DNA from: Opisthocomus hoazin
Lineage: Eukaryota; Chordata; Aves; Opisthocomiformes; Opisthocomidae
Length of the DNA: 64,000 nt
Direction: 5' to 3'
NCBI RefSeq assembly: GCF_030867145.1
Contig: NC_134434.1
Span: 6,510,001-6,574,000 of the forward strand
Part shown: piece by piece, positions 22,415-36,473 of the stretch
How the letters are laid out: every line of letters starts with the position of its first letter
How positions within the stretch are numbered: the stretch's first letter is position 1
Made by a program: the position numbers and the translations under genes
Notes under the pieces: model-generated
The model's input: the letters and a program-made list of their open reading frames with translations, nothing else
Databases searched by the model: none
Told to the model about the DNA's origin: nothing

Positions 22415-25400
22415 TGTTTTGTTTTGTTTACATGATGTAAAGCAATGCAAAGAAGGCTTCGGGCATCTACGTGACACATTCTACAATGCTGACATTCTGA
22501 TGCACTTGCTTCATTACTGCTTTTGAAAAGGTGTGAATGTACAGATGTAACAAGATTGGTGCTACGAAGTCAGCCAAGCTCCCTAGAGATCAGGCAATTG
22601 ATCTATGTACTGTCAAACACAAGATTATAGTACATGTTGATAAATGGTTTAGCACTGCTTAGCAAATGTCAGTTGATCAATCAGAGTTAACCAGCTGCAG
22701 ATTCACTAAATTCAGGCAATGTCCAGGGAATCCATGTTTTAGATGGGCTTCATTAGTGTAGCTGTAACAACTCAGCACTGCAACAGAAGGGAAGCAATGT
22801 CACAAATGCGAGTCAGGTTCTTATGAAGATTTCTATATCTGTCATTCTGGAGGCAGAAGGAGCAGGGACTGGTGTATTGGTGATTTGTTCAGGAAACTGT
22901 TTCTACAGAAACAAACTTTAGCAAAGGAAGCGTTACCGGAGAAAAAGGTTGAAATCTGAGAAACCCTTCTGCCAGAAGAAGTCCTGAATAGTTCTTGGAA
23001 AGATCAGTTGGAAAACACTTCATACTGAGGAAGTTTCTGCCTTTCGACAGGACACTATGAACTCACCTCGCTTAGTGTTCTCCAACGTGACTAAGACTCT
23101 CTAGTTTGTCTCATGCCTTGCCCTTCTTTCTTTTATTAGTTACCTTTCTTGCCCAATATTCTCACCATGAGCTTTTGGTGAGAATATTTGGTAACTGAGC
23201 ACCGTTTCCAGTAACCTATTGTGCAATTAAAATGCCATATGATAAATACAAACAAGCCAAACAAACAAAACCAACCTCAGATTTCTTTTCTGTTTGCTTT
23301 TTAAATTGGAATAAGAGTTTGATCTGATTCTTCATCTTTTCATCTTATGTTGTAAAGGCTGACTAGTCGTCCGTCCTGTCTGGCAGGAAGCAATGCTGTA
23401 ACCCAAGTAGCTATTGTGCTGCTTTTCACAAGGAACTGTTCATTTTTTATAGTTTGCAGTCATGGTAGTAGCACTGGTTCCTCTTCTTAAAGCAGTTAAA
23501 TTCGAGTTATGAGAGTGCAGACAGGGGAGAATATGCTTCAGCTACTCAAATGTTATTTGTGGTGACATGCTGGATTGGAGAATTGGAAGAGTGGAGAGCA
23601 TTTCAGCCCTTAATTTCCTGTGGAAATATTCAGCTGAGAAAGCACTGAATTTTTGGTTTCTCTTTGCTGTCAAGATGGTAGAAGATAGTAGGTTAATACT
23701 AGCGTGAGAAGGTCTAAGAATTGACATTTGATAAAAATCAATATTCTGGGAAACAAAGTAAATAGAGGCAATTTCAGTGAACAGCCATTTTTCAGACACG
23801 ATTTCCTGCACTCTGAAGGAAAATCAAGACAGGGATTCACTAGGCGATGTGAAATGAAGACTCATCTGCATAAAAGAGTAAAACTAGCTGGAAATTTTCC
23901 GTGTATAAGAACTAAAGACATCTCCATTCCTGAGGCAACTTCGAACACAAAGGATCTCCAGTTCTTTTTAAGATGTTCTCTCTCAAACTATTTTCAGATT
24001 GGCACCTAATTTTGTGTACATCAACATCAGGGCATCGATTCTGTGTGGCAGTACTAGCATCACCTCGTCATTTGTTTGCGAGCCTGCACCCTGGCAGTGA
24101 TCAGACCTGCACTGACTTTACCGACCTGGTTTCTGACACGGCTGGGTGGCCCATTTTGCTGTCCAAGAAATGCTGATCCTTAGCAGCTAGGGGAGAACAT
24201 GCACATTTTCTAACTGGCATTCTCCCACTCAAAGGTAGCTCAAATGAAGACAAATCTGAACAACTGAGATATTCACTTAATACGTATAAAAGTAGATGCC
24301 ATAAAACACAGCCTAGTTTCCACCAGAAATCTCAGTGGGGAAATTCGAACATTTCTATTTCCACTCACAAGCCTTAACCAGCTGTTTCACTATTAATGAA
24401 AATCCTTTTAGTTTTCCAAAACTGAGTGAGAACTCTTTCCAGGAGTGGCCCGTGTTGAGATACCAAGTGCACTCTTGCTTTGGATAGACTAAGAATATTA
24501 ATCTTTTCATGGCATTTTGTCACCACAGCTTGCTGTTCCCCAAAGAAATGAGGCAATTGGTGCCTCGTGCAAAAAAAAAATTAGTAACCTTCAAATAACT
24601 TCTGTAAGCTTCTGTTATTCAGGTCTCAGAAAGATTTGATTTAGATTTTTTCAATGGGAATAAATAATTAGTGCTTCACTTTATCTACACGAGTTGAGTC
24701 TGTTCAAATCGAGTTAAATGATCGGTGCGGCAGAGTTTTGGATTGAGGTGCAGTTTCCCTGGTAACAATCGAGAGTGAAATCAGAACCTTTTGAACAGCC
24801 AGTGGAATGTGGTTCTACTTGGATGACAATAGGTCAAAGCATTTTAATGGGTAAAAACGTAATCCAGTACAATAGGATTTATTGCCACTATGTCATCAGA
24901 TTGACACTATTCCTGCAAATTCTTCAGCTTGTGACAGACTTCAACTGAAATCTGTTTAGTGGAAAAACTTGTAAAATGCCATTAATCATTTTGTTTTCCA
25001 AATCAACCAAAGAGTCTGTGTGTCTCAGGGGGTTAGAAAGAATATCTTCCAAGTGAGTGAAATTCAACCTCTCTGCTCAAAGCCCTAATGAGTGGCTGTT
25101 CTGGACACAATAAATGGTTCTAAGAACTAAAGGCTCATTTCTGCAGGGTGCTGAGTACTCTGGTCCAAGTCTATTGCACTTGATTAATTTTACACTAACA
25201 AAATAGTTTCCAATGATTTCTAGGATGGTTATTCATGCTCTTAAACCTGATTGTATTTGCTGACAGACAAGACCTTGCAGGATTAAGTCCTAAACCAACA
25301 CTGGAAGAAAAGATTCCCTGTTCAGCATGACAAGGGCACGGGGCAATATTTCATCCCTTCTGCTGACACTTTTCCAACTTCTGCAATAACGATCCATTTA

Positions 25401-28400
25401 TTCTGAAAGATCCCAGCGTGCTGTCTAAACTAATAAAATGCAGCCGCAGCTATGGGCAGCAATGCATAAGATCAGGACAGGAGAATACGTTTCCTGCAGC
25501 TTTAAGGAAATGGCAGGTTACGATGCCAAAGTCTGCCCCTCTACCCTGAAGCCAAAAGCATAGAATGCTTGGCTTGGCGTCCTTTGAGATGTCAGGAGGG
25601 GATCTCTGTCACACATAGACATCTAGAGCCATCTATTTTGGTGACAAGATAGCAGAAATGGCCCTTAACATTCATTGTAGACGGGTTCACCATCGAACCT
25701 TCTACCAAATTTCCTTTCAAATAGATAGATTTGAAATAGATAGATTTCTCATTCATTTTCCTTTAATATGAAAAGCATATTCTCCTCAATCGTGTGTCTG
25801 GTACCATGCATATCCTTTCATTGTTGATATGAGGCTTTTACCACAATAAAACTTCAAGCTCAGAAGTATTCCTCTCTTTGGAATTATTATGTAGTTATGA
25901 AGAACAATCGAGCCAGACAATGACACAACCTGTTTCTTGTCTTCCTCAATGGGAAATGGGCTTTGAGTTTTGTGAGGATGTTCATAAACAGCCAAGGGTG
26001 TGTGAGGTGAAGAATGACCTCAAAGCTGAGTTTTACACAGGAGAACAAAGAGATCTCAAGTGCTGATTTGAAAAACACTCAAAGACCAAATCAATGGCAT
26101 AATATCATAATAATCAACACGCGTCACAATGTTGCTGGAACCCACTCGCCGCTTCTGCCTTTAAACACAAGTAAACACAAGCTCCTCTCCTAATTGCTGT
26201 GCAGCTGTCAAGCTTCGTAAGTGAGGTTTGTGCTGGCAGTAGCTGGGACATAACTTCATCTATCTAGCATTCATACGGACTGGAGTTTCATCCTTGCTTC
26301 TTTCCGCGGGATGTTTTGTGACATTATTGTTTTCAGATTGCTTTCCCTTTGTTACAGTACCTCTGGCGTCCTTCCAGAACCTTTCAGATTACTTTTTAGC
26401 CTCCTTAATCTGTATTTTCTCTCCTGAGCCTAATCAGCGTTACAGTTGCTCCCAGACTAAGACACCCAAGTGGTGCAGCTTGATTTTTCTGTGGGAAACA
26501 CCGCTCTGTGTTTTTCACAGACTTCATTCCCTGCAGACCTTTTCGGTATGAAGTGAATACAGCTTAGCACTATACAAAATGTTCCTGAGGAAGAATGCCA
26601 CCAATCCAAGCTCATGTGATTCGGAGCTTGTCAGGCCTTGATAGCGATTTGAGGTTTAATTAATCACCTACGGATTTGTGTGACTTTTGAATGACTCTGG
26701 CTTTGTGGCAGGAGAAAGTGATGATTTTACTCAGTTTTACTCAGTGAAAACATGAATAAAAACGACCCAGGGAGAATACAGGATAAAACATCTCCCACTT
26801 AGCCTGGGTATATCAATCTTGAATTTAATTTTATTGACTAATTTATCTATCTCCCAACTAATTGGTAGTGGATTGGGGGACAGTGAAAGTAAATTTCAAA
26901 CCAGAGACTGAAATTCTGGTTAGGCATGCTGCTGCCTCTGGTGACAGCACCCCTGTAAAGTTAATGTGTAATGAACAGGAGAGACATTTGTTTCACAGGT
27001 CCATAGCACCGATGAGGAAAATCTGAAAAGTTGTTTCCCAAAACAATCTTTCGGAATTGCTTTGGCAATAAAATCAACTCTACTGTAGTTTAAATACCTT
27101 TTTTTTCGTGAGTGTTGACATTTGTAATATAACGGATTTTTATTTGATGTATTTTTGTTAACATCGTATTGATAAGATCTGCTCGCTTGTTCACAGTGTT
27201 TGACTTTGAGAAGTAAACCGGGAAAAACACATAGCTGGCTGAACAGGTTCATGACAAACATCTTGAAATGAGCTGAACCTCCCATAAGTAGCTCATTAAG
27301 TCAGCAGTACTGCCCAGTGAAAACCTTCCACGCAAAGGGCAGCCATAGAGGCACAGACCCTGGGCACTGAGGAAGGCATAGTCAGCCTCTATGCAAATCA
27401 CTGAAAGACAAAAATCCTATTTAAAAAAACCCTAACTTCACCTTTTTTCTTATTTTATTTTTTTAAATAAGCATTGTCACTTTTGGAAACAATTTGACAT
27501 TTTAAACAGAAAATAATGTATTAACTTTCCCTGAGACAGCTGAGGGATTTGCTGATTGAATAAAGTCATTATGATGGGACTGAGAAACCAGTTTGTTGCA
27601 TTCTTCCAGTGGTTTGTTGTAAAGCCTTCAACAATTATTTTACCTCTCTGGCTTCAGTCTCAGGAAGATTTGAAGCAGGCTTATGTTTATTCTTATTATG
27701 TGCTTATAGTTAAGTGTATGCATGAATATTTTTCTTAGATTTAAACCCAATGCCTTAGTTCCTAGGTTGTCCTTATCCCACATGCCTGGCCTGGGATTCC
27801 TCTCAAGCCCTTCAGGAGCTGGAGAAACCAGTTGCCTAGGATTATGGGTCCATTCCTTGGGGACCCCATGGAAGAAGTCATTGGGATTTACTCACAAACC
27901 AGTTCAGCAAGTGCAGGTTTGACATACAGTGATTGAAACACGGCTACAGAAACAAAGAAGAAAATACTTAGGAAATTACATTAAAAATAGTAGCAACAGT
28001 CAACACAAATCAAATAAAGAATAAAACAAAGTTGAGATTTAAGGTTTTCACCGTCTTGAAAAGTATCTTTTTAAACTGTGCCAGGCGGATTGGGAAACCC
28101 ATTTTCAGGGCCTGTTGCAATGCATGCCACATGCATGGTGTGTAAGGCAAGAGCACAGCAAGAAAAAAGCTGTTTTCACTCAGCAACCTTTGGGAACTAA
28201 GAATATGCCCAAAAGACAACTCTAAGAAGCAGGACAGTGAGAAGACATTAAAAAGAGGAGGATTAGATCTGAGAAACACTGATACAGAGGTGATTAACCC
28301 AAAAGAATGGGATATTGATAGGGGTAATGACTCATCAGGGTGTCACAGTTAGTATTGGTGCAAATATTGTAAAGGATCTTAAGAATTAGGCACTAAATGT

Positions 28401-30541
28401 GTCTGCTACACATGGTTTTGGATGGAGTGGAGAGGAGAAACTTTGTATATGGATTCATAAATGATGAATAAAGTTTGCCCTATTAAATATTTGATATGGA
28501 CCACTTTTAAAGAGTGGGCACTGGCAGAAGTGAAACTTGGTTCTGCTTCAGGATGAAAGTTCCCATCTTTAGAGGAATGAGTGACTTATCTAATGATCTT
28601 TTAAAGGTGGGGCAGAAGAGACAGGGTTTAAGAGGAGATTCTGCTTTTCTTCATATTTCTTAAAATACTAATCACTGCATCCAGAAACTTGCTCAGGTGG
28701 TCAGCAATAAGCTGTGGGATAGCTTCGAGAGACCAAAAAGGACGTTATGCCACCCACACACTGAGGTAAAAAGAAAATTCTTAAATGTACTGTCCAAACA
28801 CACACACACACTTAATTTTCCAGTTCCACAGTATTTTAATTATCTGACTTGCAAAACACCAACATACTGTATACTTTGACCACTGAACTTGGGAAGAGAA
28901 TGACAGCTGAAAACGAGAGTGGCCAACATCATGCTGAGTGTAAGTTTTGTAAAAACAAGGACTGAGTTTCAGAGTAACCTGCCTTTCCAGCTCACATGCG
29001 GCCATGCTGAGAGTGAGGCTCATTGGGACGTGTGCGCAGAGGTTTAGCCATCTGCTCCACAAGGTGTTGAAAGTCATCTCTGAAAGAAGCATCCTATTCC
29101 CAAATTTCCTATAGACCCCAGTGGAGTTAAGTAGCAATATGGAAAGTCAGCATTCTGCCAAAGTCTGTGAACCAAAGAAAATGAAGATTTAAAAAAGCCC
29201 TTGTTCCTTAGAAAGTATTGCTATAATGCCAGCAAGCCAAGCCAATTCCGAAGAGCAACGATGGATACTGCCTGTGGTGATACTAAGAAACCCGACAGCT
29301 AGATCTGATCCAAAACAAGAAATCAGAGACAACCCCTTTGCTGACTTCAGTAGGGTTTGGATCAGGCCTGTGATCTCTCAAACCACTTAATATATTTCAC
29401 AGGCTTTTAAAAAGTGGTGACATATATAGCCTGACGAATGTGGAAGCGTGTGTTGGTTTGGATGAAGAACCTGAAACTCGGGATGCCATGTAGGATTACG
29501 GGCCTTGGCTGACCAGCTCTAGTCATAAAACCTGCATGATATCCTCTACCAGACTCGAGAGAAAATCATATGTAGGCATGTCAGAGGTGGACTTCTGCTG
29601 TATCAATATTCACAAATGAAAGGAGAGTCAAACAAAGCTTCTCAGAAAAGCAAATGGTCATTCCTGACCCTAGTAATGACTGATAAATTGACTGCTTGAA
29701 GCATAGTATTTGATTGCCTGGTTTATCTGACTGCATGTGTTAATGCCAGTCACAGCATTTTCTGATGCTTTTCCTAAAAAACAAAAAAGCACCAGTACAT
29801 TGTTTGAGTTGATCCTTAGCTAATACATATCTCAACCTTTTTGATTTGGGAATCAGTCTGGCAAGCCTGAGACAGCAGGTTTTTTTGTGGTATTTCCTAA
29901 AAACTTAGGTCATAGTGGATGTGATTCATTTGATTTACATGCTTTATTTTGATTTTTTTTCCTTCTCCCTTTGATTTCTTAAAGAACTGCTGTAAAATTA
30001 CAGTTTCACTGTTAGACCCTACTTTAGTTTTGAAAATATAAAGGCTTTGGTGATTTAATCGGCATTTGAGAGATTTTATTAGGTGGGATGAGACAGCTTC
30101 TGGGTGTTATAGTGGAATTCCTGCCGAGTTCAGTAGCCTAAAGTTGAGATCAGTAGAAACTTGCAGGTGTTCCTGTCTGCACCGGATAGCCCTTAGAAGT
30201 TAATAACTGGCGTCAAGCTACATCTTAAGGAACTTTCTACTAGGCTTGGGGAAAAAGAAAATAAAAATCAGAGATCTTCAGGCTTCCTACTCACATCTTA
30301 CTTGGGATTCTGTTTTATTCTGTTCTATTTCTTACATGAAATACAACAGTGAGGCATCTGATCCAAACTGCACTGACACCAACAGAAGGGTTTCCATTGT
30401 CACAGCTGCAGCCTTTTGATTTGGCAGGATTAAAACTTGCACAGGCAATGTAAGGAGTTCTCTGATCTTCACGTAACCCTTTGGTTTAAGCCATGTAACC
30501 TTTTCTTCTCTGCGTTATTTTTGCTATGTGTGCACCCACAG
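22415..30541. other. Intergenic, no gene seen
   Basis: No coding exon is supported. The stretch holds a 59-base inverted-repeat hairpin (23138-23196) and a small old-repeat fragment near 29300-29375 (a gatccaaa...gacttcagtagggtttggatcaggcc block). It is otherwise AT-rich unique sequence, probably part of a KCNJ16 5' intron or spacer. Confidence 0.5.
23138..23196. repeat. Perfect-arm hairpin, unknown nature
   Basis: AATATTCTCACCA (23155-23167) and its exact reverse complement (23176-23188) flank an 8-base loop. Outside them AGTTACC (23138-23144) and GGTAACT (23190-23196) pair again, so 20 base pairs form, interrupted by one 10-versus-1 base asymmetry. The size suits a small pre-miRNA-like hairpin or a palindrome remnant. 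No known family is recognised. Confidence 0.6.
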
Positions 30542-30824
30542 AGAGCTGCAGGACCGGGGAGCACCGAAGTACGCAGGACTGCAGGAGCTGACTGTAGTGC
30601 CACAAGAAGTACAGCCCTGTATCTCCTTACCGTTCTTATGTCACAGTGGCCTTCCCTGGAAATCTGGTTTACAATGTACTCCAGAAAACAGGAAAAAAAG
30701 GAGTACGGTTTCTGCCTCAGGAAGCAGAACTGCACAATGTGTCGTGAGTGAAACAGCCCCTGAGACTGGAGGAACCCTTTTAGAATGTCAGCTCTTGCCC
30801 GCCCCCAAAATCCTACATTATTAA
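30542..30824 (+). CDS. Candidate terminal coding exon (version B)
   Basis: The acceptor region TTTTTGCTATGTGTGCACCCACAG is moderate. In the phase left by the 7463 exon (AG plus A gives Arg) the frame is open for 94 codons, reading RELQDRGAPKYAGLQELTVV and onward, to a stop at 30822-30824. The product with the two upstream exons would be 125 residues. An internal GTGAGT at 30744 could act as a donor and turn it into a 202-base internal exon. No domain is recognised. It competes with the 12515 exon, and both may be alternative or neither real. Confidence 0.22.
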
Positions 30825-33440
30825 TAACCTGTTGTGTTTTGAGAAGAGGTATAACAGCACAATTGCGGCAAAGAACAGAGCTGAGGGTGTTGGCCCTGTT
30901 AAATGAAAGTGGTCAGCGTTATCTAATCTGATTCTATCACTGTTCATGACCTGCCACTTACCTATTGTTGAATACAGTATTATATTACATCATGTCTATT
31001 AAGAGCTGCAACAAACTGTTCTACTGTTCCCTGCCAACAAGATCTGGTGGAAAAGTTCCTCGAAGAATTTTTCTCTGCCTCTGTAGGCAGAATGTAATCC
31101 ATAGGTTCAGTGTGTGGAGAAATCCCACGGCACACATCTGAAGAACTATTGAGATTAACCTTCCCTGTGCATCGGCGCAGACATCAGTGTGTCGGGGAGG
31201 AGGAAATGGGAATTAGTGCTAACACTTGTATTTGATTGCCTCACAGCTAACTTACATTAAAGCCCAGGGGATTCTGCCTGCTGAAGTAAGGAGTAGGTTG
31301 GCTACTGATCTCCAAAGGAAGAAGGCTGGATATAAAATAGGTCTTTTCAGCTGTTCCATGTCTGCGTGTCTGGTAGATTTTCAAGGCTAGGCTATACACC
31401 AGCTACATCATTTTTAAGAACTGAGGCTACAGGCGCTTGACCAGAAATAGAGGCTCTTTGGTCCTGTCAGTACCAAATGCAAATGGCTCAGAGCTGATGG
31501 GGAGAGAACCAGAAGGAGGAATTTTCAGGCAGGAGGAGATGACAGTGGCCTGGTGTGGATCCAGCTGCTCCACGGCAGGTGTGGGCTGCACTAGACACAC
31601 AGCAGGGCCACCTGTGAGGGTTGGCTCCGGCGCTTCCATTTGCTTTGTCTCCCTGCCGTGGCCAAGGAATTGCCTCATCAGGGCAGCCCTGGCCTGTCCC
31701 AGCTCAGCCCCGGCCCCACTGCCGGTGCCGCGGGGCCGCTCACCAGCTGCACCCAGCCTGAGGGCCACGCGTGCCCACCCACGCCTGCACCCGGCAGGCT
31801 GAGGTGGGTGTCCTGCTGCCAAGCCCAGGAGCGGCTGAGAGCTGAGGGTTAAAAAGAGGAAAAGAGTCCAGAGAGTCAAGTTTTAGGTTTCACCCCTGCC
31901 AAATTGTCTGAGACAAAGAATGGCAGCGAGGCCCGAAATCAAGAGTTTCAAGTTGCCAGCACTTTCCATTTCTCCTGGTATTTCAGTGTTTCCACTGCTT
32001 GTTCCTGGCTGAAACCAAGCAGTGCATACAGTGCAAATAAATTAAAATAGACATTTGCAGCTTTCTACAGGTTTTGGGAATTGCTCTGAGCAGAGGGCTG
32101 GTTCACTTTTAACGTGTCCTGTGGCTCTGACCCTGGTACCCAGCCTTCATCAAGGAGTGACTTTCAGAGTCTGTCTTCTCAAACTTCAGGGGCCAAACTT
32201 CTTTCCTTTTGCTTTTTTTTTTTTTGATTTTAAGGAGATCTGGTTTCAGTTAGATGAATTAAATGTCAATATATCTGTTACTGTGAGTTGTTCCAGTGTA
32301 GATTACAGCACTATTGCATGACTCTAAAATCTGCTGCTCTGTGCTATTTATGTCTGTCTTTAAAAATGTTTAGTAAACAAACACTTTTATATTGATACTT
32401 TAGGTCTTGTCTCTGTATGGAGGTACTGAATATGGAGCCTAAGAAATATCCTTTTTCTTTACCTCTGAGCTTAGCCTATTCAAATGTTTCTTTTATTTCT
32501 GTATTTGTGATCTTCTCTCCTGCTGTTGAAAGACCTATAGACACCAGGTGATGGAGAGGAAAGGTGTTAGCTTGTATGACGACGCTTGCAGAGCTGTGTG
32601 TTACGACTGGACAGAGTCCACTCGCCGGTTGGTGAACTATAGCCCTACCAGCCCTTGCTGCACTCAAGCATCTAAACTGAAGTGATCGGAACAATGAAAC
32701 TTTTATTTTAAAGGGAAAGTTGAGCCATTTAAATGCTTTGCTCTGGTGGCTTCAAAGACATTGCTATGGGTGTAAGAAAGTTCTGTGATGGAAGCTCCCA
32801 GCTGGGGTGTGCTCTACTCCTGTAAAGTCAGCACAAACGCACGTACTGATCTGAAAGTGCTCCGGGTCACACTCTGTGGTGGGAACCCCTCTCCTACATC
32901 CTTTCTCCCTAGAGGTCTGTCTCTGCATTCAGTTTAGGGAATTTCGCATTCCCCTTCCCCTTGCAGAGATGCCTTTTAGTCATTTGTGCGGATCTGAGCT
33001 GTGATGAGGAACATTAAATATAAAACCCCCATCTGTAACATGAAGTTGTGCTTATCAGGCTCTCAGTCCTGACCTGTAGAGACCAAGAATGTCAGATGCT
33101 TTCTGAAACTGTGAACGTCACTGCGCTTTTTTATTCTGCCAGAAGAGATGAGTAAAAGCTTTCGCACCGTAACGATAGCTCTATCTTGTGGGTGAAGGGT
33201 AATCAGCGTTAGAAGCCAAGCAGGCAGCAGATTTACAAGCAGTTTCCTGTGTCCTGAAGCGTACCTGTCGGGCACTGCTAGCAAACACCTCCGCGGGGCA
33301 GGTGTGTGGTACGCGTGATATGAGATATGCAAACAGTGAATAACGATGCGTGCCAACCCTGCTCTGGGGATTATATATCAGAAGCAGAGAGGCTGGCTGT
33401 AACTATTGGGAGAAGTTAGGTCCCTCTGCAAAGAGGAGTG

Positions 33441-33473
33441 AAAGGAAGGAAGGAAAGAAAGAAGGAAGGAAGG
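33441..33473 (+). repeat. GGAA/GAAA purine microsatellite
   Basis: Short tract of aaggaagg, aaagaaag and aaggaagg tetranucleotide units. Confidence 0.85.
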
Positions 33474-36428
33474 GTCTCAAGGCTGTCCTATAATGGATTT
33501 ATTTACATTTTGTGTGTGGTGGGGTTTTTTTAAAGGAACAAGTATTTGAGTCTGTTCCAAAGCAGCTCAAAAGGTTTCTACTTGTCAGATTTCTGGTCTC
33601 TGAGCTGAAAGTCTTCCAGGGTTACACAACAATGAGTAAAACTGGAAACCTTTCAGACCATTTCCAAAATGAAGCAGGAAGCTGAGGTAGGTGATTGCTA
33701 AACCAACACTAGAGAGAGAGATCCACTTCCATGTGTGTGGGGTTAGAGTGAGAGTACCCAATTTCATGTGGAGGTTTTGAGATGTTTTCTTTTTGATTTA
33801 ATCTCAGAACAGAATTATTCTGGAACCAAGATCTTCACATTGTTTTGCTTAATGTTTTACAAACAGGCTGTTGACTGAAGTTGTCACTGAACAAAAATTC
33901 ACCCCCACTTGTTTACATAATGGGAAAATACAGTCATAAAATGGGTGTAGCAACAACTTGTTAGGTATTAGGTTAAGGTGCAATATAGGGATTGTCCTCA
34001 TAAAACACTGAGCCTTAAACTCAAAATATTGAGATTAAACTGACAGTTACCTTTAGTGCAAGTCTTTAAGAGGCTAAACTGGATGCTTAAGGCTTTTAAG
34101 TTACTGTTGTTCTGAGCGAGCTGATGAGAATCAAGAGTTCAGGTTCTTCTGGTACAGATGCTCTATTCAAGAGGAACTCAATGAAGATGATAAATGTGAT
34201 AAAAAGGCTTGCTTCTGCTAGTGTTTGCTTTGTGGGAGCTCTTCACTAGGTATAAGTAGGTGTTGGGTTTGTTCCTATGTCTGCCACTGCACTGGTTTAT
34301 GACCTTTGAAATACAGGAATTTACTTACCTTTCTCCCATGTCTAATTGGAGTGAAATTTTCAGAGATACCAGTTTGGGGGGTGAATATGCAGACCCCATA
34401 AACACAGGTCTCTGGAGCCATTCTGTATCCATCTCCCTGAGCATGTTTCAGTAACCAACGCAGTAAGATCCCAGCCTTGGCTTAGATAATTAAGAATATA
34501 TGCTGATTTTCTGAACTCTGCTTCTGATACATGTATGGTTTAGAAGAACTTCTGAATGCTCTCTGCCATCTACCCTAATGAAATCTTTCAGATTTCTCTA
34601 TTTCTGACTTCCTGCTATGCTGCCTAGATTCACTGCTCCATTTTTGTATGTGATAAGTTTTTATTTGGAGGGGAAATACATTAATAAGAATGGCTAGCAA
34701 AAGTATTGCAAATTTCAGCACAGTTCCTCCTCTGAACAACAGAACAGTATACAAGAGGAGGCTCGTGATGTGTACCAACATGCCCCGAAATAAAGGAAAA
34801 AAAAAACCCCATAGAAAGTAAAAGCAAGACAACAAAGGGCGAGGGTTTGTGTGTTAGCGTTAGAGGAAGGTGAAAACGCTTCCTGGCAACATCTGAGAAT
34901 CATTTGCAGCAACCGATCCATGAGCTTCAGTGAGTAGAGAATGTTTTTAAATCCTCCCCCACCCCCTTTGTTAATCTTTACCAGGTAGTAGGACCTTTAA
35001 TGTAATTCGTATGGCTTTCTTAGGGATATGTAAAATATTTCCATTTTGAAAAATACAATTTTTGAAACGGCTTTAAGATTGAAGTTCCTAAGTCTGGTTG
35101 TAAGTCTGTGGTCTTCTCCCCTTTCAAATTTGGTAATAATAATAGTCCTCAGACTGTTCTGCAGAATGCAGCGTGTCTCAGTAGAGTGAGCGCTGAACAT
35201 CTGGCTTCACAGCCTCACTGCCTCGCATTTGGAAGAGGAAAATCACGTGGCTGTTTCAGTGTCCCCATGAATGAAGTACAGATCATAATACAGACTTGCA
35301 TAATTCAGAAACATTGAAGGATGTTGTGTTACACTTAAAATGTTCTGAGCAACATCAGACAATGTAAAAGAGTTATTAATTATGATGCATGATTATTATT
35401 GCACTCGAGGGACTTTAAGAGGTAGCCTGGAAAAGTTCAGATTTGGCTTACCTTTAAACACACCCAAAATACTGGGCAACATTTTTGGATGTTTTTGAGT
35501 GGCTGAGGAGGCTGTTTCCTAAGACTTTTCGAACACATTTGGGATTTTAGGTCAGCTGGGGCACGTCTCCACTGTGCAATGCCAAATAGCTCTGAGCAAT
35601 CCAATTTTCAACATAGCGGAGAAAGATTAGCTGAGGTCCTGAGAGCAATATATGCCTGTTGATGTTGCTCTGCACTGATTCAGTTTTACTCCATCCTGCT
35701 TCAGGGCTAGGTTATTTGATTCTGGTTTAGGAAGCTCTGCATCACGTTCCCTTTCTTATTACAGGCGTACTTTTGAATGTTTTGCAAAATCCAACCTAGC
35801 ATCTTACTACATGACTTCATTTCTACCACTCAAAAACACATCACAGGCATCCATGAGCATATATAAGTTACTACAACCTGTACTTAGGAGAGACCCTGTG
35901 TAGAGTCAGAGTTCCTAATGCAAGATGCCTCACAATCAAAGTTGTCTTCAGTGCATGACAGGCTACAGTAAAATCAGCGTGGACTTTGCCACGTAGCTGC
36001 ACGTGTGACGGTCCATGATTCTTACCAGCACCAACAAAATCCAAAGATGGTGCCAGCAAAACACCATTTCTGACATATAATGCTTTGCTGGTGGCAACAG
36101 CAGAGAGTGGAATCAGTTCAGTAGTCTGATTCATGAACTGTTTCAGAGTCCCAGGATGTTTGTGAGTATTTTCAAGGAACTCTCATTTGAATCAGTCAAT
36201 AAGAAAACCAGTATGGTACTAAGTATGTTTTTTATTTAAGATTATATTGGCTTCTGATTACAGTTTGCTTCATTTTCACACCTCGCATTATGAGATTCTT
36301 AAAAAAATAACTCAACAGTTTCCAGTTTTTGTTTGTTGTTAAATATGACTTATAAAATGTTAGGTCAAGAGTCTTCAATAGACTAGGCTACACTGTTTGT
36401 TAAAGCTATGAGTAAAGCTAGTCATATG

Positions 36429-36473
36429 AATGTTTCCAAAGACTGTATTCCAAGAAGTATTTTTGGAAACATT
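36429..36473. repeat. 12-bp inverted repeat with 21-base spacer
   Basis: AATGTTTCCAAA (36429-36440) is exactly complemented by TTTGGAAACATT (36462-36473). No family is recognised. Confidence 0.6.

Noticed and set aside
22205-22526. Arg/Glu-rich and Ser/Leu-rich frames on both strands
   Set aside because: Direct translation of a pentanucleotide microsatellite.
31427-31879. 150-codon minus-strand frame in a GC-rich patch
   Set aside because: The hydrophobic start looked like a signal peptide, but the rest is low in structure and there is no promoter or polyadenylation context.
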